Origin: Plantago ovata
Lineage: Eukaryota > Streptophyta > Magnoliopsida > Lamiales > Plantaginaceae
Assembly: GCA_028274465.1 (NCBI GenBank)
Contig: CM051455.1
Location: 70,414,985 to 70,478,984 of the forward strand
Length of the DNA stretch: 64,000 bases
Reading direction: 5' to 3'
Below the pieces are notes generated by a model that had not been told where the DNA came from, made no database searches, and worked only from the letters and a program-made list of their open reading frames with translations. Shown here one piece after another: positions 51,556 through 63,258 of the stretch; positions within the stretch are counted from its first letter, which is position 1; each line of letters starts with the position of its first letter. Position numbers and translations under genes: made by a program.

Positions 51556-52109
51556 CGACCACTAGGAAAGAATTCTAAGTGTTGAACTTAGAAAAATTTC
51601 AAGGTTGAGTAGAAAGACTGGGAGTTGCTCTCCTCGATTCTTCCGTCTCCTCGCTTTTTCTTCTTGAAAGGTTTCCTGATAAACTCTCTAATAGAGTTTA
51701 GAGAGCGGGAGGGTTCCCCCTAATCATGGAAATCGACTAGCTTTTATGTAGGTCAAGTAGCTCTCGATCGAGTAGTCTTTTTTTTCTTTTGAGTATAGTA
51801 GCTCTATACTTGAACATTTTCTTGTTGAAAGATAGACATTGTATTGATTTGTCGGAATGCAATTACAATGGGGCTCCTTCGGCCAGCTTGCTTACAACAA
51901 CTTCTTAACAAAAAGGAAGGAGGTACCTCACTTGAATCCGTGAGGAATCCTCCTCGATCATGGACCTTCCACATACGGTTTTCAAAAAGCTTTTTCTCTC
52001 TACAACTTCAAGCGTAGAATCTCTGGAGGTTAGAAGGTATTCCATGGGTTTTTTAATACCCTTCCCTCCATGTCTTGAAGACGATAACTTCCGTTGGACC
52101 TTGCTTCAA
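51556..52109 (-). other. Integrase C-terminal end and 3' region of element H
   Basis: The minus-strand sequence just after 52110 still encodes, in another frame, the typical Tat integrase tail (YRLEDMEGRVLKNPWN) down to about 52025. Beyond it is non-coding DNA with a local inverted repeat (actctctaatagagt, 51682-51697). No PPT or LTR start is recognised before the gap. Confidence 0.6.
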
Positions 52110-53429
52110 TTATCTTGTAGGGGCCTTCCCAATTGGGTTGCATCTCCCCACTTTGCCCAAGATGTCTGCTCTTCGGAGTACTAGGTCTCCTACTTGGAAG
52201 TCTCTTTCTCTTACGCCTTTGTTGTAGGTCTTCGCGATAAGTGCTTGATATCTGAGGATATTGGCCAAGGCGTTGGTCCTCGCTTCACTGATTGTCTCCA
52301 GGTCGAAGAGTCTCTCTGTATGATTGTCCTCGGGTTGATACCCTTGGATTCTGAGGGTTTCCACCGCCACTTCTGCTGGTATGACCGCCTCGGACCCATA
52401 AACTAGCGAGAAGGGAGTCTCTCTTGTAGCTGTTTTTGAAGTAGTGCGGTATGCCCACACCACTCCATCAAGCTCGTCGACCCAGTCCTTGTTGGTAGGC
52501 GAACCTCTTCTGCAAGTTGTTGACAAGGATTTTGTTGACGGCTTCTGTTTGCCCATTGGATTGAGGATGTCCTACAGAGGTATACCTCCTCTCAATCTTC
52601 ATTTCCTTGCACCATTCATTGAATCTTTGGCCGCAAAATAGCACCATTATCCGAGATGAGGACCCTTGGCAGCCAAATCGACACACGATGTTCCTCCATA
52701 CGAAGTTCATCACTCTTTGTTCGGTGGGATGTAGATACTGCCTCAACTTCCGCCCACTTGCTAAAGTATTCGACCGCACAATGATGAACTTCTTTTGACC
52801 CGTGCCTCTTGAAAGGACCGACTATGTCGATGCCCCATATGTCGAACGGGCAAGTGATGGCGATGGGCAAGAGAGAGGTTCGCCGGGACGTTGATCAATT
52901 GGCGTGCAATTGACACTCCTCGCACTTTCTCACAAATTGGGCAGCGTCTTCACGAACAGTGGGCCAGTAGTATCCTTGTCGAATGACTTTTTGCGAGGGT
53001 TCTTCCTCCGGCATGGTCTCCCACAACTTCCTCGATGCATTTCTCCAAGAAGTTTTTGAACTTCATGCTCGGCGACGCATCTCAAGTAGACTCCCTCGAA
53101 AGACCTTTTGTACAAGTAGTCTCCTTGCATGATGTATCGAGGAGCTTTTCCCTTGATTCTCCTTGCTTCAGCCTTGTCACGAGGAAGGCTTCCATTTTTG
53201 AGATATGTTGTTATCTCTTGCATCCAATTCGGTTGATCGTCAATTGCCAAGACGTTTGGCTTTGATGACCACAAGATGATGCGTTGATTCTCATGAGTAT
53301 CACGTTCCGGGTATCAACTCCTCCGGAGGCTGAAGCATACTTTGATAGGGCATCCCTTTGATTGAGATCTCTTGAGAACTTTTCAATCTCACAACTTTCA
53401 AATTTTTGAATTTCTTCCCGTGATGGCAC
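52110..53429 (-). pseudogene. Integrase of element H, several frames
   Basis: Frames 53274-52930 (KNGSLPRDKAEARRIKGKAP, YIMQGDYLYKRSFEGVYLRC, MHRGSCG: zinc-binding start), 52870-52616 (CPFDIWGIDIVGPFKRHGSK and LPRVLISDNGAIL: first and second catalytic Asp), 52779-52468 (GHPQSNGQTEAVNKILV: catalytic Glu) and 52556-52110 (DELDGVVWAYRTTSKTATRE, GSEAVIPAEVAVETLRIQGY, DFQVGDLVLRRAD). Together they make a complete but frameshifted integrase of Tat type, without a chromodomain. Confidence 0.88.
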
Positions 53430-53522
53430 TCTTGTACTCAGCCAGTGAGTCTTTCTTGGTTCTGAATTTCCCCGAGATTTGCTTCTCGGCCAGTTGGGAA
53501 TCGGTGAAGAGATGTAGCTTCT

Positions 53523-53753
53523 TCACTTCAATGACTTTGCCATACGTAGAGCGATGAGGATGGCTTCATATTCTGCTTCATTGTTGGAGACCGGGAAACT
53601 AAGAGTAACGGCGTACTCGAGTTCAGCCCCTCCGGGACTCTTGAAGTATATTCCTATCCCGCCATTTTTTCCTGATGAGGATCCATCAACATGAAGAATC
53701 CAGACGTCTCCGTGGTCGACTATTCTTTGGGTTTGGAGAGACGGTCTCCGCAC
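53523..53753 (-). pseudogene. Second (archaeal-type) RNase H domain of element H
   Basis: WILHVDGSSSGKNGGIGIYF then YAVTLSFPVSNNEAEYEAIL. The first Asp (HVDGS) and the Glu in NNEAEYEA match the ancillary RNase H found between RNase H and integrase in Tat/Ogre elements. It is thought to complement or replace the ancestral RNase H. The frame ends at 53523 soon after the motif ALRMAKSLK. Confidence 0.88.
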
Positions 53754-53777
53754 CCTTTGGCTCGTCGGTTTTCTCTG

Positions 53778-54419
53778 TCAGGAACACTTCATGCCTTTCC
53801 TTTTGGTTTGGGACATCGCCTTAAGCTCTTTTAAAGCATCCTTCAGAGCTTGCATTGGGTTGTTTTGATGGGGTTGCTCTTCGACCATCATCATAGCACT
53901 CTTTGTTGCCGAAGAGTTTTCCTCTGAAGTTCCTTTTGAGGGATACTCCACGAGGAAGTCGGCTATGACTTGTGCTTTCTTGGCCACGGGTGCTTGGTAG
54001 TCGATGTCGTACTCACTTAGTTCTCGCCAATCGCCCACCTTGCCATTCTTCCCGAATTTTCGGGCTTTCCGAGGACTTGCTTGAGAGGTTGCTTTGTCAA
54101 AACTACAACCTTGTGAGCACCAAAGTAGGGTTTTAACCTCCTTGCAGTATAAACGAGGGCAAAGGAAAGCCTCTCGATTCCATGTACCGCGTTTCAGCCC
54201 CGGCAAGTACTTTGCTCAAGTAGTAGATGGGCAAGTGGTCGTTCCTTGGATTCGCACCAAAACCGAGCTGATAGCTTCCCCGGTTGCTGCTAAGTACAAA
54301 TAGAGTACCTCTCCGTCTACGGGTTTGACAAATAGAGGAGGAGCGAGTAAGTATTCTTTCAGCTTCTCGAAGGCCTCCTCGCACTCCTTCGTCCACTCGA
54401 AATGGCTGCTCTTTCTCAA
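53778..54419 (-). pseudogene. RNase H (ancestral) of element H
   Basis: Frames 54419-54216 (FEWTKECEEAFEKLKEYLLA, VLYLYLAATGEAISSVLVR) and 54206-53778 (KVGDWRELSEYDIDYQAPVA, KAQVIADFLVEYPSKG). In the first, the DAS-type catalytic position reads LAATG, so the catalytic Asp is missing, as is usual for the degenerate ancestral RNase H of Tat elements. Confidence 0.82.
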
Positions 54420-54468
54420 TACCTTGAAAAAGGTAGATTTTTCTCGGCAGACCTTGAGATGAATCTAC

Positions 54469-55328
54469 TCAATGCAATTGATTTTCCGACCAATTGTTGC
54501 ACCTCATTGATGGATAGGTTGTGGAAGATCGAGGATGGCCTTTATCTTTTCGGTTTGCTTCTATTCCTCTCTCTGTCACCATGTAACCGAGGAACTTCCC
54601 CCCTTTGACTCCAAAGGTACACTTCGCCGGGTTGAGCTTCATGCCATACTTTCTCAAGATTGAGAAGCACTTTGCCAGGTAACCTACATGTTGCTCCTCG
54701 GTCTTGCTCTTGACGAGCATGTCATCGACATATACTCCCATTGTTTTACCTAGCTCTTCCTTGAACATCTTGTTAACCAACCTTGGTAGGTCGCTCCGGC
54801 GTTCTTAAGACCAAATGGCATCACGTTGAAGCAATACACATTGCCGTTAGCGAAGAAGGCAGTCTTAGGCACATCATCTTTGGCCATTTTGACCTGGTAG
54901 AAGCCTTGGTACGTGTCCATGAAACTCAGGAGGGCGCATCCAGCGGTGGAATCGACCAGCTGATCGATCCGTGGGAGAGGGTGCGGATCCTTCGGGCAAA
55001 ACTTGTTGAGCCTTGTGAAATTGTTGCACATTCGCCATTTCCCCGGACCCTTCTCCACGAGGACCACATTGCATACCCAGTCTGAGTATCTCACTTCTTT
55101 GATGTGGCCAGCTTTAAGAAGCCTTTGTACTTCCGCTTCTATGATGGCATTATCTTCCGCACTGAAGTCTCTTCGCTTTTCTCTGATGTGGGTGACCGAT
55201 GGGTCTACGTTCAGACGGTGAACGGCGACACGTGGGTCGATCCCCTTCAGGTCCTCGGTGCTCCACGCGAAGATATCGTTGTTGTCCTTCAAACATTGGA
55301 TGAGTTTCATCCTGACTTCAGTGGCCAT
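54469..55328 (-). pseudogene. Reverse transcriptase of element H
   Basis: Frame 55328-54750: LIQCLKDNNDIFAWSTEDLK, VQRLLKAGHIKEVRYSDWVC, VEKGPGKWRMCNNFTRLNKF, FMDTYQGFYQVKMAKDDVPK, NVMPFGLKNAGATYQ. Frame 54780-54469: MVNKMFKEELGKTMGVYVDD (catalytic YVDD), KYGMKLNPAKCTFGVKGGKF, GYMVTERGIEANRKD. One frameshift near 54770 separates palm halves. CNNFTRLN replaces the usual CVDFTDLN. Confidence 0.9.
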
Positions 55329-56584
55329 CTCTGTGCCAATTTTTGTGACCTTGTCGGCACTTCCTTCGACAATTTGGATTCTTCTAGGGCTTCTCTTGCT
55401 TCGATTTTGTTTTCCTCAAAGAATTTCTTCTTCTTGGAAGAGGGTGGGACTGGTGGAATCACTTGGTACTCCTCGAGCTCCTTAACAGCTCCTACTAGAG
55501 TATCCTTGTCTTTCTTCATGATTGGTTTTCTTCGCCTAAGTGACGGACTTATCTTTTTGATTTTCTCTTCACTCGCCGAACCGTGTAGAAACGATAAGGC
55601 GCATTGTGGACAAGGGGTGTCTCCTCGGATGGCTGCCCGAGGTTGGGTTCCCCTATGGCAACTCTCGAAGTGAACTTGGCTGACATAGTGTAGCATTCCC
55701 ACGCTTCTCGTATGTCTCCTACTTCTTGTCCAATTCCCAAAGGAGTGGGGAATTTTAGCTTGTTGTGGACTGTGGACACTACGGCTCGGAATTGAGAGAG
55801 AGCTGGTCGGCCTAGGACTGCGAAATAATCAAATGGCATATCGACGACCACAAAAGGAACCTGTTGGGTCACCCGTCTAGGAGCGCTACCCATTGACACT
55901 GTGAGGTTGATCATTCCGAGCGGCATGATAGGTTGTCCTCCGAATCCTACCAATGCGCTCCTCACTTCTCTGAGCCCTTCCCTTGGGTTCATTTGCATCC
56001 TTTTTGAAGGTTCCGGTGAAAATAAAGTTTGCCGAGCATCCAGCGTCGACGAGGATTCTTCCCAACTTGTAGGATTGAACATCCAAGGAGACTACAAGTG
56101 GGACGCAAGGATCATAGATGTTCCCTCCTCCGGCATGCTTCAGAGGTATCTCGCTATCATCGAAAGAGATAACATTGGTTCCCGGTCGCGCGGCTTGAGC
56201 ATACTTCACGTCTCGGACCCTAAGGTTGTCCGCCGTAATCTCCCTTTGATTACGAGTGTCGCCGCCGGCGGGTCCTCCCGCAATTGTGAGAGTGCGGATG
56301 CTTCCATTTACAGGGCGGTTCTCATAATTGCTGTAATTATGAATGTCGTCGTCCTGAGGGTTTCCTTGGTAAGGTTGCTCACTCCCGCTTCGAGGAGGTG
56401 GGGGAAGGAGTGCCAGGGGTTCCTCCTTCCGGATGTAGTTAACCAATTGACCGTTACGTATCATCCTCTCAATTTCGTTCTTGAGCTCGACACACTCATC
56501 TGAGGTGTGCCCTTTCCCTTTGTGAAACTTACAAAATTTTTCCAAGATCTTGTTCCTTTGATTTTCCTTAATCGGGTTGGCCAC
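55329..56584 (-). pseudogene. Gag zinc knuckle and protease of element H
   Basis: Frame 56584-55886: KILEKFCKFHKGKGHTSDEC (C-2-H-4-H-4-C knuckle of Tat gag), VELKNEIERMIRNGQLVNYI, then the protease start LGRILVDAGCSANFIF, where the usual D-G/S is D-A-G. Frame 56082-55549 continues QPIMPLGMINLTVSMGSAPR and FDYFAVLGRPALSQFRAVVS, the second half of a Tat protease. Frame 55702-55307 is the acidic/basic linker to RT. Confidence 0.85.
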
Positions 56585-58381
56585 GAGACGTCTAGCTTCC
56601 TCGAGACTATATAGTTCAAGATGTCGGATCTTGGCCTATTCAAGTCTGTGTAGTTGTTATATCGTCTTGGAGGTGACCTTCTGGGAGGAGACCTCTTGTC
56701 TCTGAAATCGTTTCTTGAGTTGCCCTCCTTGATCAACCCAAATTTTTGCTCTTTCCTCTGCTTCCCGGGATTTTGGGGGCGAGGAGGGTACTCCTTTTCT
56801 TTTTCTTTTTCTTTCCCTTTTTCCTTGGGAAGATTGGTTCTCACAGTGACCGTTTTTCGGAATTCCTCAGCCTCGAGGAAATCCTTGCAAACTTTGGCGA
56901 GTTGTGCTTCATTCTCCACGCACGATGCTGAGAGTACATCTTGGAATTTGATGTTGGTAGTGTTACCATACAAATATTCTTTCCTCTCATTGATCGAGTG
57001 ATCTTCGACTTGGAGGGCTGCTTCATGAAAGCGATTGATGAAGTCCCTCAAGTCTTCATTGTTTCTCTGGACAATTTCAGCCAAGTACCTCACCCGTCTC
57101 TTGGCGTTCATTACCTTCTCGAATCGTTTAGAGAACTCCTTACAGAGATCCCTATATGACTTGATGGATCGGTGAGGGAGGCGCGACCACCACTTCATGG
57201 CTTCTCCGGAGAGGTTGGCCGGAAAGAGGAGTGCCTTGGTTCTTGAGTCATGCCCGTAGGCATCCATTTTAGTGCAAATCTTACCAAGTAGTCCTTCGGA
57301 CAACTCGTTCCATCATAGCTTTCGAAGGTGGGGAAGCCTCTTTCAATTTTGGCTTGGTGGCTTCTGATCTCATCGCATAAAGGGCTCGGATCTTGGTCTT
57401 GCTCTCTCTCTTGGACAGTTCCTCGAAGAGTCTCTATCTGAGCATCAAGTGCGGATTTCCTCGCGTTGAGTTCATCCAGAGTGAGCCTCCTCCCCGTGAT
57501 CGGATCGACCAAGGGGGTTACCTCAGCTACTGTTCTCAATGCTTGGTTCTCCTCCACTGCTTCTTGTTGGTTTTGAGGAGTTACCTGGTTGGGAGTAACT
57601 TGATTGGGGAGAGCGGGTGGTGTAGCGACCACCTGAACTCTATTTTCTTGTTGCGCCACATTTGTAATGATGCCCGTATTCTTCTGTCAATCAGGTCTCT
57701 CAAGTCATCCGGGGCACCTTGGGGTCCTAACCTCGATTGGATTCTTGATGGTCCAAGTCGAGTTTGGATCGGCCTGGTGTTGGCTCTCGAATGTGCTTCA
57801 TCTTGCGCAACAGGTGCTCTTCCCTGGGATTGACGAGGAGCGACCAGAGTGGCCCGAGGTTGTTCTTGCACCGGGGCCTGTGGTTCTCCTTGAGCTTGTA
57901 TCTCGGTATTAACCCTAATAGCCTCATTACCTCCGACATATCCTTGTAAAGTAAGAAGGAATAGACCGTATTGAGCTTCCCCCATCCCGAAATCTGATGG
58001 TCGGACGACACGTCCATCAGGAAGGGTGAAGGTCAATGCGGCCGGTTGAGGAGGGTTCACTGCCACGGGAGGTTGGTTAATTGCTACCGGATGAGGCTGC
58101 CCCCTAGACTCGGCGTTGTTCGCGACTCTCAAAGCTCCATAGGCGTTTCCTACCGGGACTCCTTGCGGGTTATTTTCCCCCGATCTCTCATTTTGGGAGT
58201 GAGTGACATTAGTAAATGCCCCCTCCGTGTAATCCCGGTTCCTTGCAACATTGTTGTTTCTTGGTTCCCTCGGAACACCATCCGTTCCTCCTCCGCGACC
58301 GTTACTAGAGGGACGGCCTCTAGGTCGAGGAGGGTTTCCGGGTGGTGCATTAGCAAGACGGTTGCTTCTTCTGGGAGGCAT
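56461..58381 (-). pseudogene. Gag of element H
   Basis: ATG at 58381 (MPPRRSNRLANAPPGNPPRP), Arg/Pro/Gly-rich N-terminus. Frame 57659-57195 has ITGRRLTLDELNARKSALDA and IERGFPTFESYDGTSCPKDY. Frame 57303-56461 has the capsid core SGEAMKWWSRLPHRSIKSYR, LCKEFSKRFEKVMNAKRRV and EDLRDFINRFHEAALQVEDH (retrotransposon gag domain). Frameshifts at about 57600 and 57250. It overlaps the start of the knuckle region at its end. Confidence 0.87.
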
Positions 58382-58448
58382 ATTCGTGAAGCGTCACGAG
58401 GAGGAAAGTGGCTCGACCAGTAGGGCAAGGAATGACCTTTCGTGTCGT

Positions 58449-58466
58449 TTCCCACAGACGGCGCCA
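58449..58466 (-). promoter_or_regulatory. Primer binding site of element H
   Basis: On the minus strand TGGCGCCGTCTGTGGGAA, two bases inside the LTR. This site is common in plant Tat-type elements; I do not assign the tRNA with certainty. Confidence 0.85.
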
Positions 58467-58468
58467 AA

Positions 58469-59215
58469 TGTTGAAGGGTAATTCGTGTTTCTTTTCAAGT
58501 TCGCAATGAGTCGCTAGTCTAAGTCATTCTAGTTCTTCTTCTTGTAGTATCATCCCGAGATAGGAAATGAGCCTTCTTGTAGCTTCCTCGTACCTGAAAT
58601 AGACTAGGGGGGGGGGTTAGTGACTCTTGCCCGATCTGTAAGATATCAGACCGGAGAGGCGACTTTACGAGTAGGGAGTTGTGAGGCTTCCCTAGTATGA
58701 GTAGTGAGAGTGGTGCTCGGGTGGTGTCATTAATGTTTACTGTTGAGGAGTAAATGAGGCCTTTATATACTTGTGGCCCTTCAACTTCCGGTCGCGTAGG
58801 ATCACGCCACGTGTACGGCTAGGATTGAGGCCTTCCTCGGCCCAGGCCCATTAAGGAGGTCCGTGGGCCTTGGCCCAAGGGAGCAACCATGGCTGGTCGC
58901 TCAGGGGTCCTCGTGCCTTCCTTGTGCGTGGATGATGCGAGTAGTGTCCTGCTCAGTTTCTGTCAAGGAGCGTTACCTTGACGTAAGGTCTCCTCGAGCC
59001 CGAGAGATGCTCCTCGAGCCCACTAGCAGCTTTGTCCTTGTGAGGAGCTTATTTTGAGGGTTGTCCTCCCAGTGATGGTCGGACCTTATGTTGGTCGATC
59101 CACACCTTAGTGACATACTTGGGTGTGGTCGTGCCCCTTGAGGGACGGCCTATGATGCTTTGTCGCGCTCTTAGACCGCTCCAGTTCGTACATGCGGACT
59201 GGACATATTTCAACA
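58469..59215 (-). repeat. 5' LTR of element H (747 bp)
   Basis: On the minus strand begins TGTTGAAATATG (59215) and ends CCCTTCAACA (58469), so TGTTGAA/TTCAACA are the inverted ends. TATATAAAG lies at 58761-58769 on the minus strand. A run of G is at 58607-58616. Confidence 0.88.
58761..58769 (-). promoter_or_regulatory. TATA box of element H LTR
   Basis: TATATAAAG on the minus strand, about 450 bp into the LTR. Confidence 0.65.
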
Positions 59216-59995
59216 CTAACACTTATGACCATCATAACATATCAATGCACATACCAGTGACTTTACCAACACAACTATGCAGACTTTGAGCAGTACTCTC
59301 CTATGCTACACTTGAGAGATGAATCCTTCACAGAATCACTTATCATCCCCATTTGTATGTAGCCATAATCCTGGATCGTGTCTTAGGTCAATTGCTTATT
59401 CAGAGCTGACATCGACGGGCCCACCAAGGATATGGGGCAACAAATGTGATGATGAAGTCCTGTAAGTCCAAAGGACGACTGGCATCACTTCAACAACTTA
59501 CGGGTTCCCATAGACACTTCGGTGTAGAGTATACATCGATGGGAGTGTCCGTTGGTTACTTCCATTGTTCGATAATCCTTCTTCGAACAACTATGTGCAG
59601 TTATGGGAACGTTTCTCGATTGTCCAACAATCCGTTCCGTGGCCGTGGGATCGGCTCACACTTGCTCCAACAAGTATAACCTCCACGCATACTAGTCTCT
59701 TCTGGTTCATTCAGACCCCTACATCCGAGATGAACCTCGACTAGGGAGAGTTTGGGATAGATGATAACTCACATAGCTCCCACTATCTGTGTGATCGGTC
59801 ATCTATCCGAGGGGACATGTTTAATATCAATACAGACAGTAATAGAGATATGACATGCTGCATGCCTGGTGTAATATAAATATGAAAGCGATACTCAATA
59901 GTAAAAGCAACAAACATATATTATATTACCTTGACCTGTGTAATAGTACATATATGTCCCCTATAATGGCTCTATGCCCTTAATAAGGACTGTCT
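59216..59995. other. Unclassified non-coding stretch
   Basis: About 780 bp between the LTR of H and a family II LTR. Short frames lack any domain. Composition and phrases such as 'ctcccactatctgtgtgatcgg' recall LTRs of other retrotransposons, but no ends were identified. Confidence 0.4.
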
Positions 59996-60467
59996 TGATG
60001 ATGTCGTTTTTCACCAATTAAATTTGTTTACAGCCAAAGAACACTTATCACTACACAAACTAGAGTGCAATGGCAAGTTTTCCCCGAGTGTCGTTCTCTC
60101 GGGACCTAACGTGACTTTGTTTGGGATTTTTGCTAGTTATTTCAGACAACGAGTTCAAGTGTTTATGGAATTGTTTTCTTAGAACAAATCAACGAGAAAT
60201 CAGATTGTTTTAATCAAGTTTGGAAAACGGTTGGTGGTAGAAATCAAATACAAATGCATGGGTTACGAATATGCTCACAACTTCAGTGTGTAAAACCTTC
60301 GATCAAGTCTGCTAAGCAACTCGTCTAGGTAACTTTCAAGACACAAATCATAAAAGACCACTATCAATACTTTAGAGGTGCTTGTCACTAACACCATTTA
60401 TCTAGCATGCTGCAAATCTCTAACATACAATCATATAGCTTTCATTGACCAAGAGTTTGTCACTATA
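59996..60467 (-). repeat. Family II LTR (minus), cut by element F
   Basis: Starts TGATGATGTCG at 59996 and matches the complement of the element B LTR end (26670 back to about 26205), through 'ttgaccaagagtttgtcacta'. Element F then begins at 60468. The last five bases, CTATA, would be F's target duplication; the partner lies outside the window. Confidence 0.9.
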
Positions 60468-60825
60468 TGATGAATGTGTATTTTACACTTTCATTCGAGT
60501 CTTTTTCACCTAATTTAGCTATCCTCTATGTTAATTTAGCTATATTTTAGTACATTTTATTAGAATAGTGTCACGTTTCCCTTTAGATTTTATTTTACAG
60601 GTTTTGGTTGAAATTCGGAGATTTACGGGCAATTATATTAAAGTTTACAAGGAATTGGTGTTCCAGAAGCCTATTTGGAGTATCTGAAGGTTTCCGGATA
60701 GGATTTGGAGTCTAGGGGTCGAATCTGGAGGTTAGCAGGCCATTAGAAGTCTGAAACCGAGTCCGAAAAGGTGAAGAAATCCAAAACCGCGTCGAAAACG
60801 CGAAAAAAAGACCACTGGATGGCGG

Positions 60826-63258
60826 ATGTGCATTGACTACAGAAGATTAAGTGCCGCCACTAAAAAAGACCACTTCCCTTTACCATTTATAGATGACATG
60901 CTAAACCGCCTTGCGGGGCGGAAGTTCTATTGTTTTCTTGATGGTTTATCAGGTTTCTACCAGATTCCAATAGCACCAGAGGATCAGGAGAAGACGACAT
61001 TCACTTGCCCATTCGGAACATTTGCCTATAGGAGGATGCCATTTGGACTATGCAATGCTCCCGCCACTTTTCAAAGGTACATGCTTTCTGTTTTCTCTGA
61101 CATGGTAACAAAATTTGTTGAAGTTTTTATGGATGATTTTTCCCTATTTGGTGATTCATTTGATGAGTGCTTGCAAAGATTAGATCTAGTTTTAAAAAGG
61201 TGCATTGAATGCAACTTGACCTGAAGCTGGGAGAAGAGTCATTATATGGTTAGAGAAGGCATTGTTCTAGGACATGTAGTTTCTGAAAAAGGTATTGAGG
61301 TAGACAAGGCTAAGATAGAAATCATTGAAAAACTTCCCCCGCCTACTTGTGTGAAAGAATTACAATCTTTTCTTGGCCATGTAGGATTTCATAGGAGGTT
61401 TATTAAAGATTTTTCGAAAATTGCTAAACCTTTAAGTAGCTTGTTTGCTAAAGATGTGGTTTTCCATTTGTTTAATGATTGCCTAGTTGCTTTTAATACT
61501 CTTAAGGAAAAGCTTGTTTCTGCCCCCATTGTTGTGCCGCCTGACTGGAATCTCCCTTTCGAAATTATGAGTGATGCTTCGAATTTTGCTATGGGTGCTG
61601 TTTTATGCCAAAAAGTTGATAAGCAGTATCGTGTGATTTATTATGTTAGTTAGACTCTAGACTCCGCACAGGTTAATTATACAACAACTGAAAAAGAATT
61701 TTTAGGTGTTGTCTTTGCTTTACAAAAGTTTAGATCTTATTTAATTGGTCATCCTGTGAATGTCCATACTGATCATGCTGCTTTGAGACATTTGATAGCT
61801 AAGCAAGATTCTAAGCCTAGATTAATCCGTTGGGTCCTTTTGCTGCAAGACTTTGATTTGACTATAGTGGATAGAGCTGGTAGGGAGAATTTAGTAGCAG
61901 ATCATTTATCTAGAATACCAAATATCCCTGTTGATCCAATACCCATTAATGAAGATCTCCCCCATGAGCATCTAATGAAGGCTAATGAGGAGCCTTGGTA
62001 TGCAGATATTGTAAACTATTTGGCTATGAATATTTGCCCCACTAACTTTCCAGCTTCAGACAAGAGAGCTCTTGCCAAGCAATGCAGGACTTACATATGG
62101 GATGATCCGCATCTGTTTAAGGAAGGAGCTGATGGGATTCTAAGGAGATGCGTGCCACAGGAAGAGCAACAAAGTATACTGAGCCATTGCCATGAGCTTA
62201 ACTGTGGGGGGCACTACAGTTGATTGAAGACAGCACGTAAGGTATTGCAGGCAGGATTTTTCTGGCCAACAATATACAAAGATGCTCGAAGTTTTGTGAA
62301 GAATTGTGACCCATGTCAACGAGGAGGTGGTATCGGCAAGAAAGATGAAATGCCCCTTCAAACGAATCTAGTGGTAGAACCTTTCGATGTTTGGGGCATT
62401 GATTTTATGGGACCATTTCCAAACAGTGGAGGCTATGAGTACATTCTTGTTGCAGTGGATTACGTGACTAAATGGGTAGAGGCAATTCCTACAAAAACAA
62501 ATGACGGCGCAGTGGTTATAAAGTTCTTGAAGGAAGTCATATTTTCGAGGTTTGGGTGCCCTAGGACAATCATCAGTGATGGAGGGTCACACTTTGTCAA
62601 TAGAACATTTGCCTCACTTCTTAAGAGATACAATGTCCACCATAGCGTCGCTACACCTTATCACCCACAGACATCGGGGCAAGTAGAAGTCAGCAACCGT
62701 CAGATCAAGAAGATCCTTGAGCGAGTAGTGAAGCCTTGCAGGAAGGATTGGGCAGGAAAATTGAATGATGCACTTTGGGCGTACAGAACTAGCTACAAGA
62801 CAGTGATCGGAACCACTCCGTACAGACTTGTGTATGGGAAAGCATGTCATCTTCCCGTGGAACTAGAGCACAAGGCATATTGGGCAATTAAAGCGCTCAA
62901 CCTAGATATTGGGAAGGCTGGCGAGGAACGATTGTTGCAGTTAGATGAGCTTGATGAATTACGACTAGGTGCTTATGAAAATGCCAAGATTTATAAGGAA
63001 TGTACTAAGAAGTATCATGATCGTGGTATAGTACGTAAAGAATTAATTCCTGGACAAAAAGCTTTGGTGTTTAATTCTCGCCTTCGACTATTTCCTGGAA
63101 AGCTCCGTACTCGTTGGGATGGATCGTATGAAATTCTCGAAGTTGCTCCCCATGGAGCTGTTAAACTCTTCGATCCAAGGACGGGAAATACCTTCAAAGT
63201 GAATGGCCAACGAGTGAAACCGTACTTCGAAATATCTAGTGATCAAAATGGAGGTTGA
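60826..63258 (+). pseudogene. RT, RNase H and integrase of element F, three stops
   Basis: One reading frame from [66 protein letters not shown]. RNase H: MSDASNFAMGAVLCQ (Asp present, unlike D), [10 protein letters not shown]. Integrase: [73 protein letters not shown] at 61222-61224, TAG at 61654-61656 and TGA at 62221-62223 interrupt it, with no frameshift between them. The region just upstream (from about 60808) joins the LTR, so the protein has no start. Confidence 0.92.

Larger units (their letters stand above)
51556..59215 (-). mobile_element. Element H: Tat-type Ty3/gypsy element, 3' LTR not seen
   Basis: Minus-strand order: 5' LTR 59215-58469, primer site, gag, protease, RT, RNase H, a second archaeal-type RNase H, integrase, then about 550 bp of 3' sequence up to the gap. 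The second RNase H before integrase and the CKFHKGKGHTSDEC knuckle place it in the Tat lineage (Tat/Ogre/Retand), not Athila. Many frameshifts show long decay. Confidence 0.9.

Noticed and set aside
51212-51562. Open frame running through the N gap
   Set aside because: The stretch of unknown residues is an artefact of translating N; only the part below 51456 is real sequence.
59446-59679. 77-codon frame in the unclassified stretch
   Set aside because: No recognisable motif or start context; likely chance.
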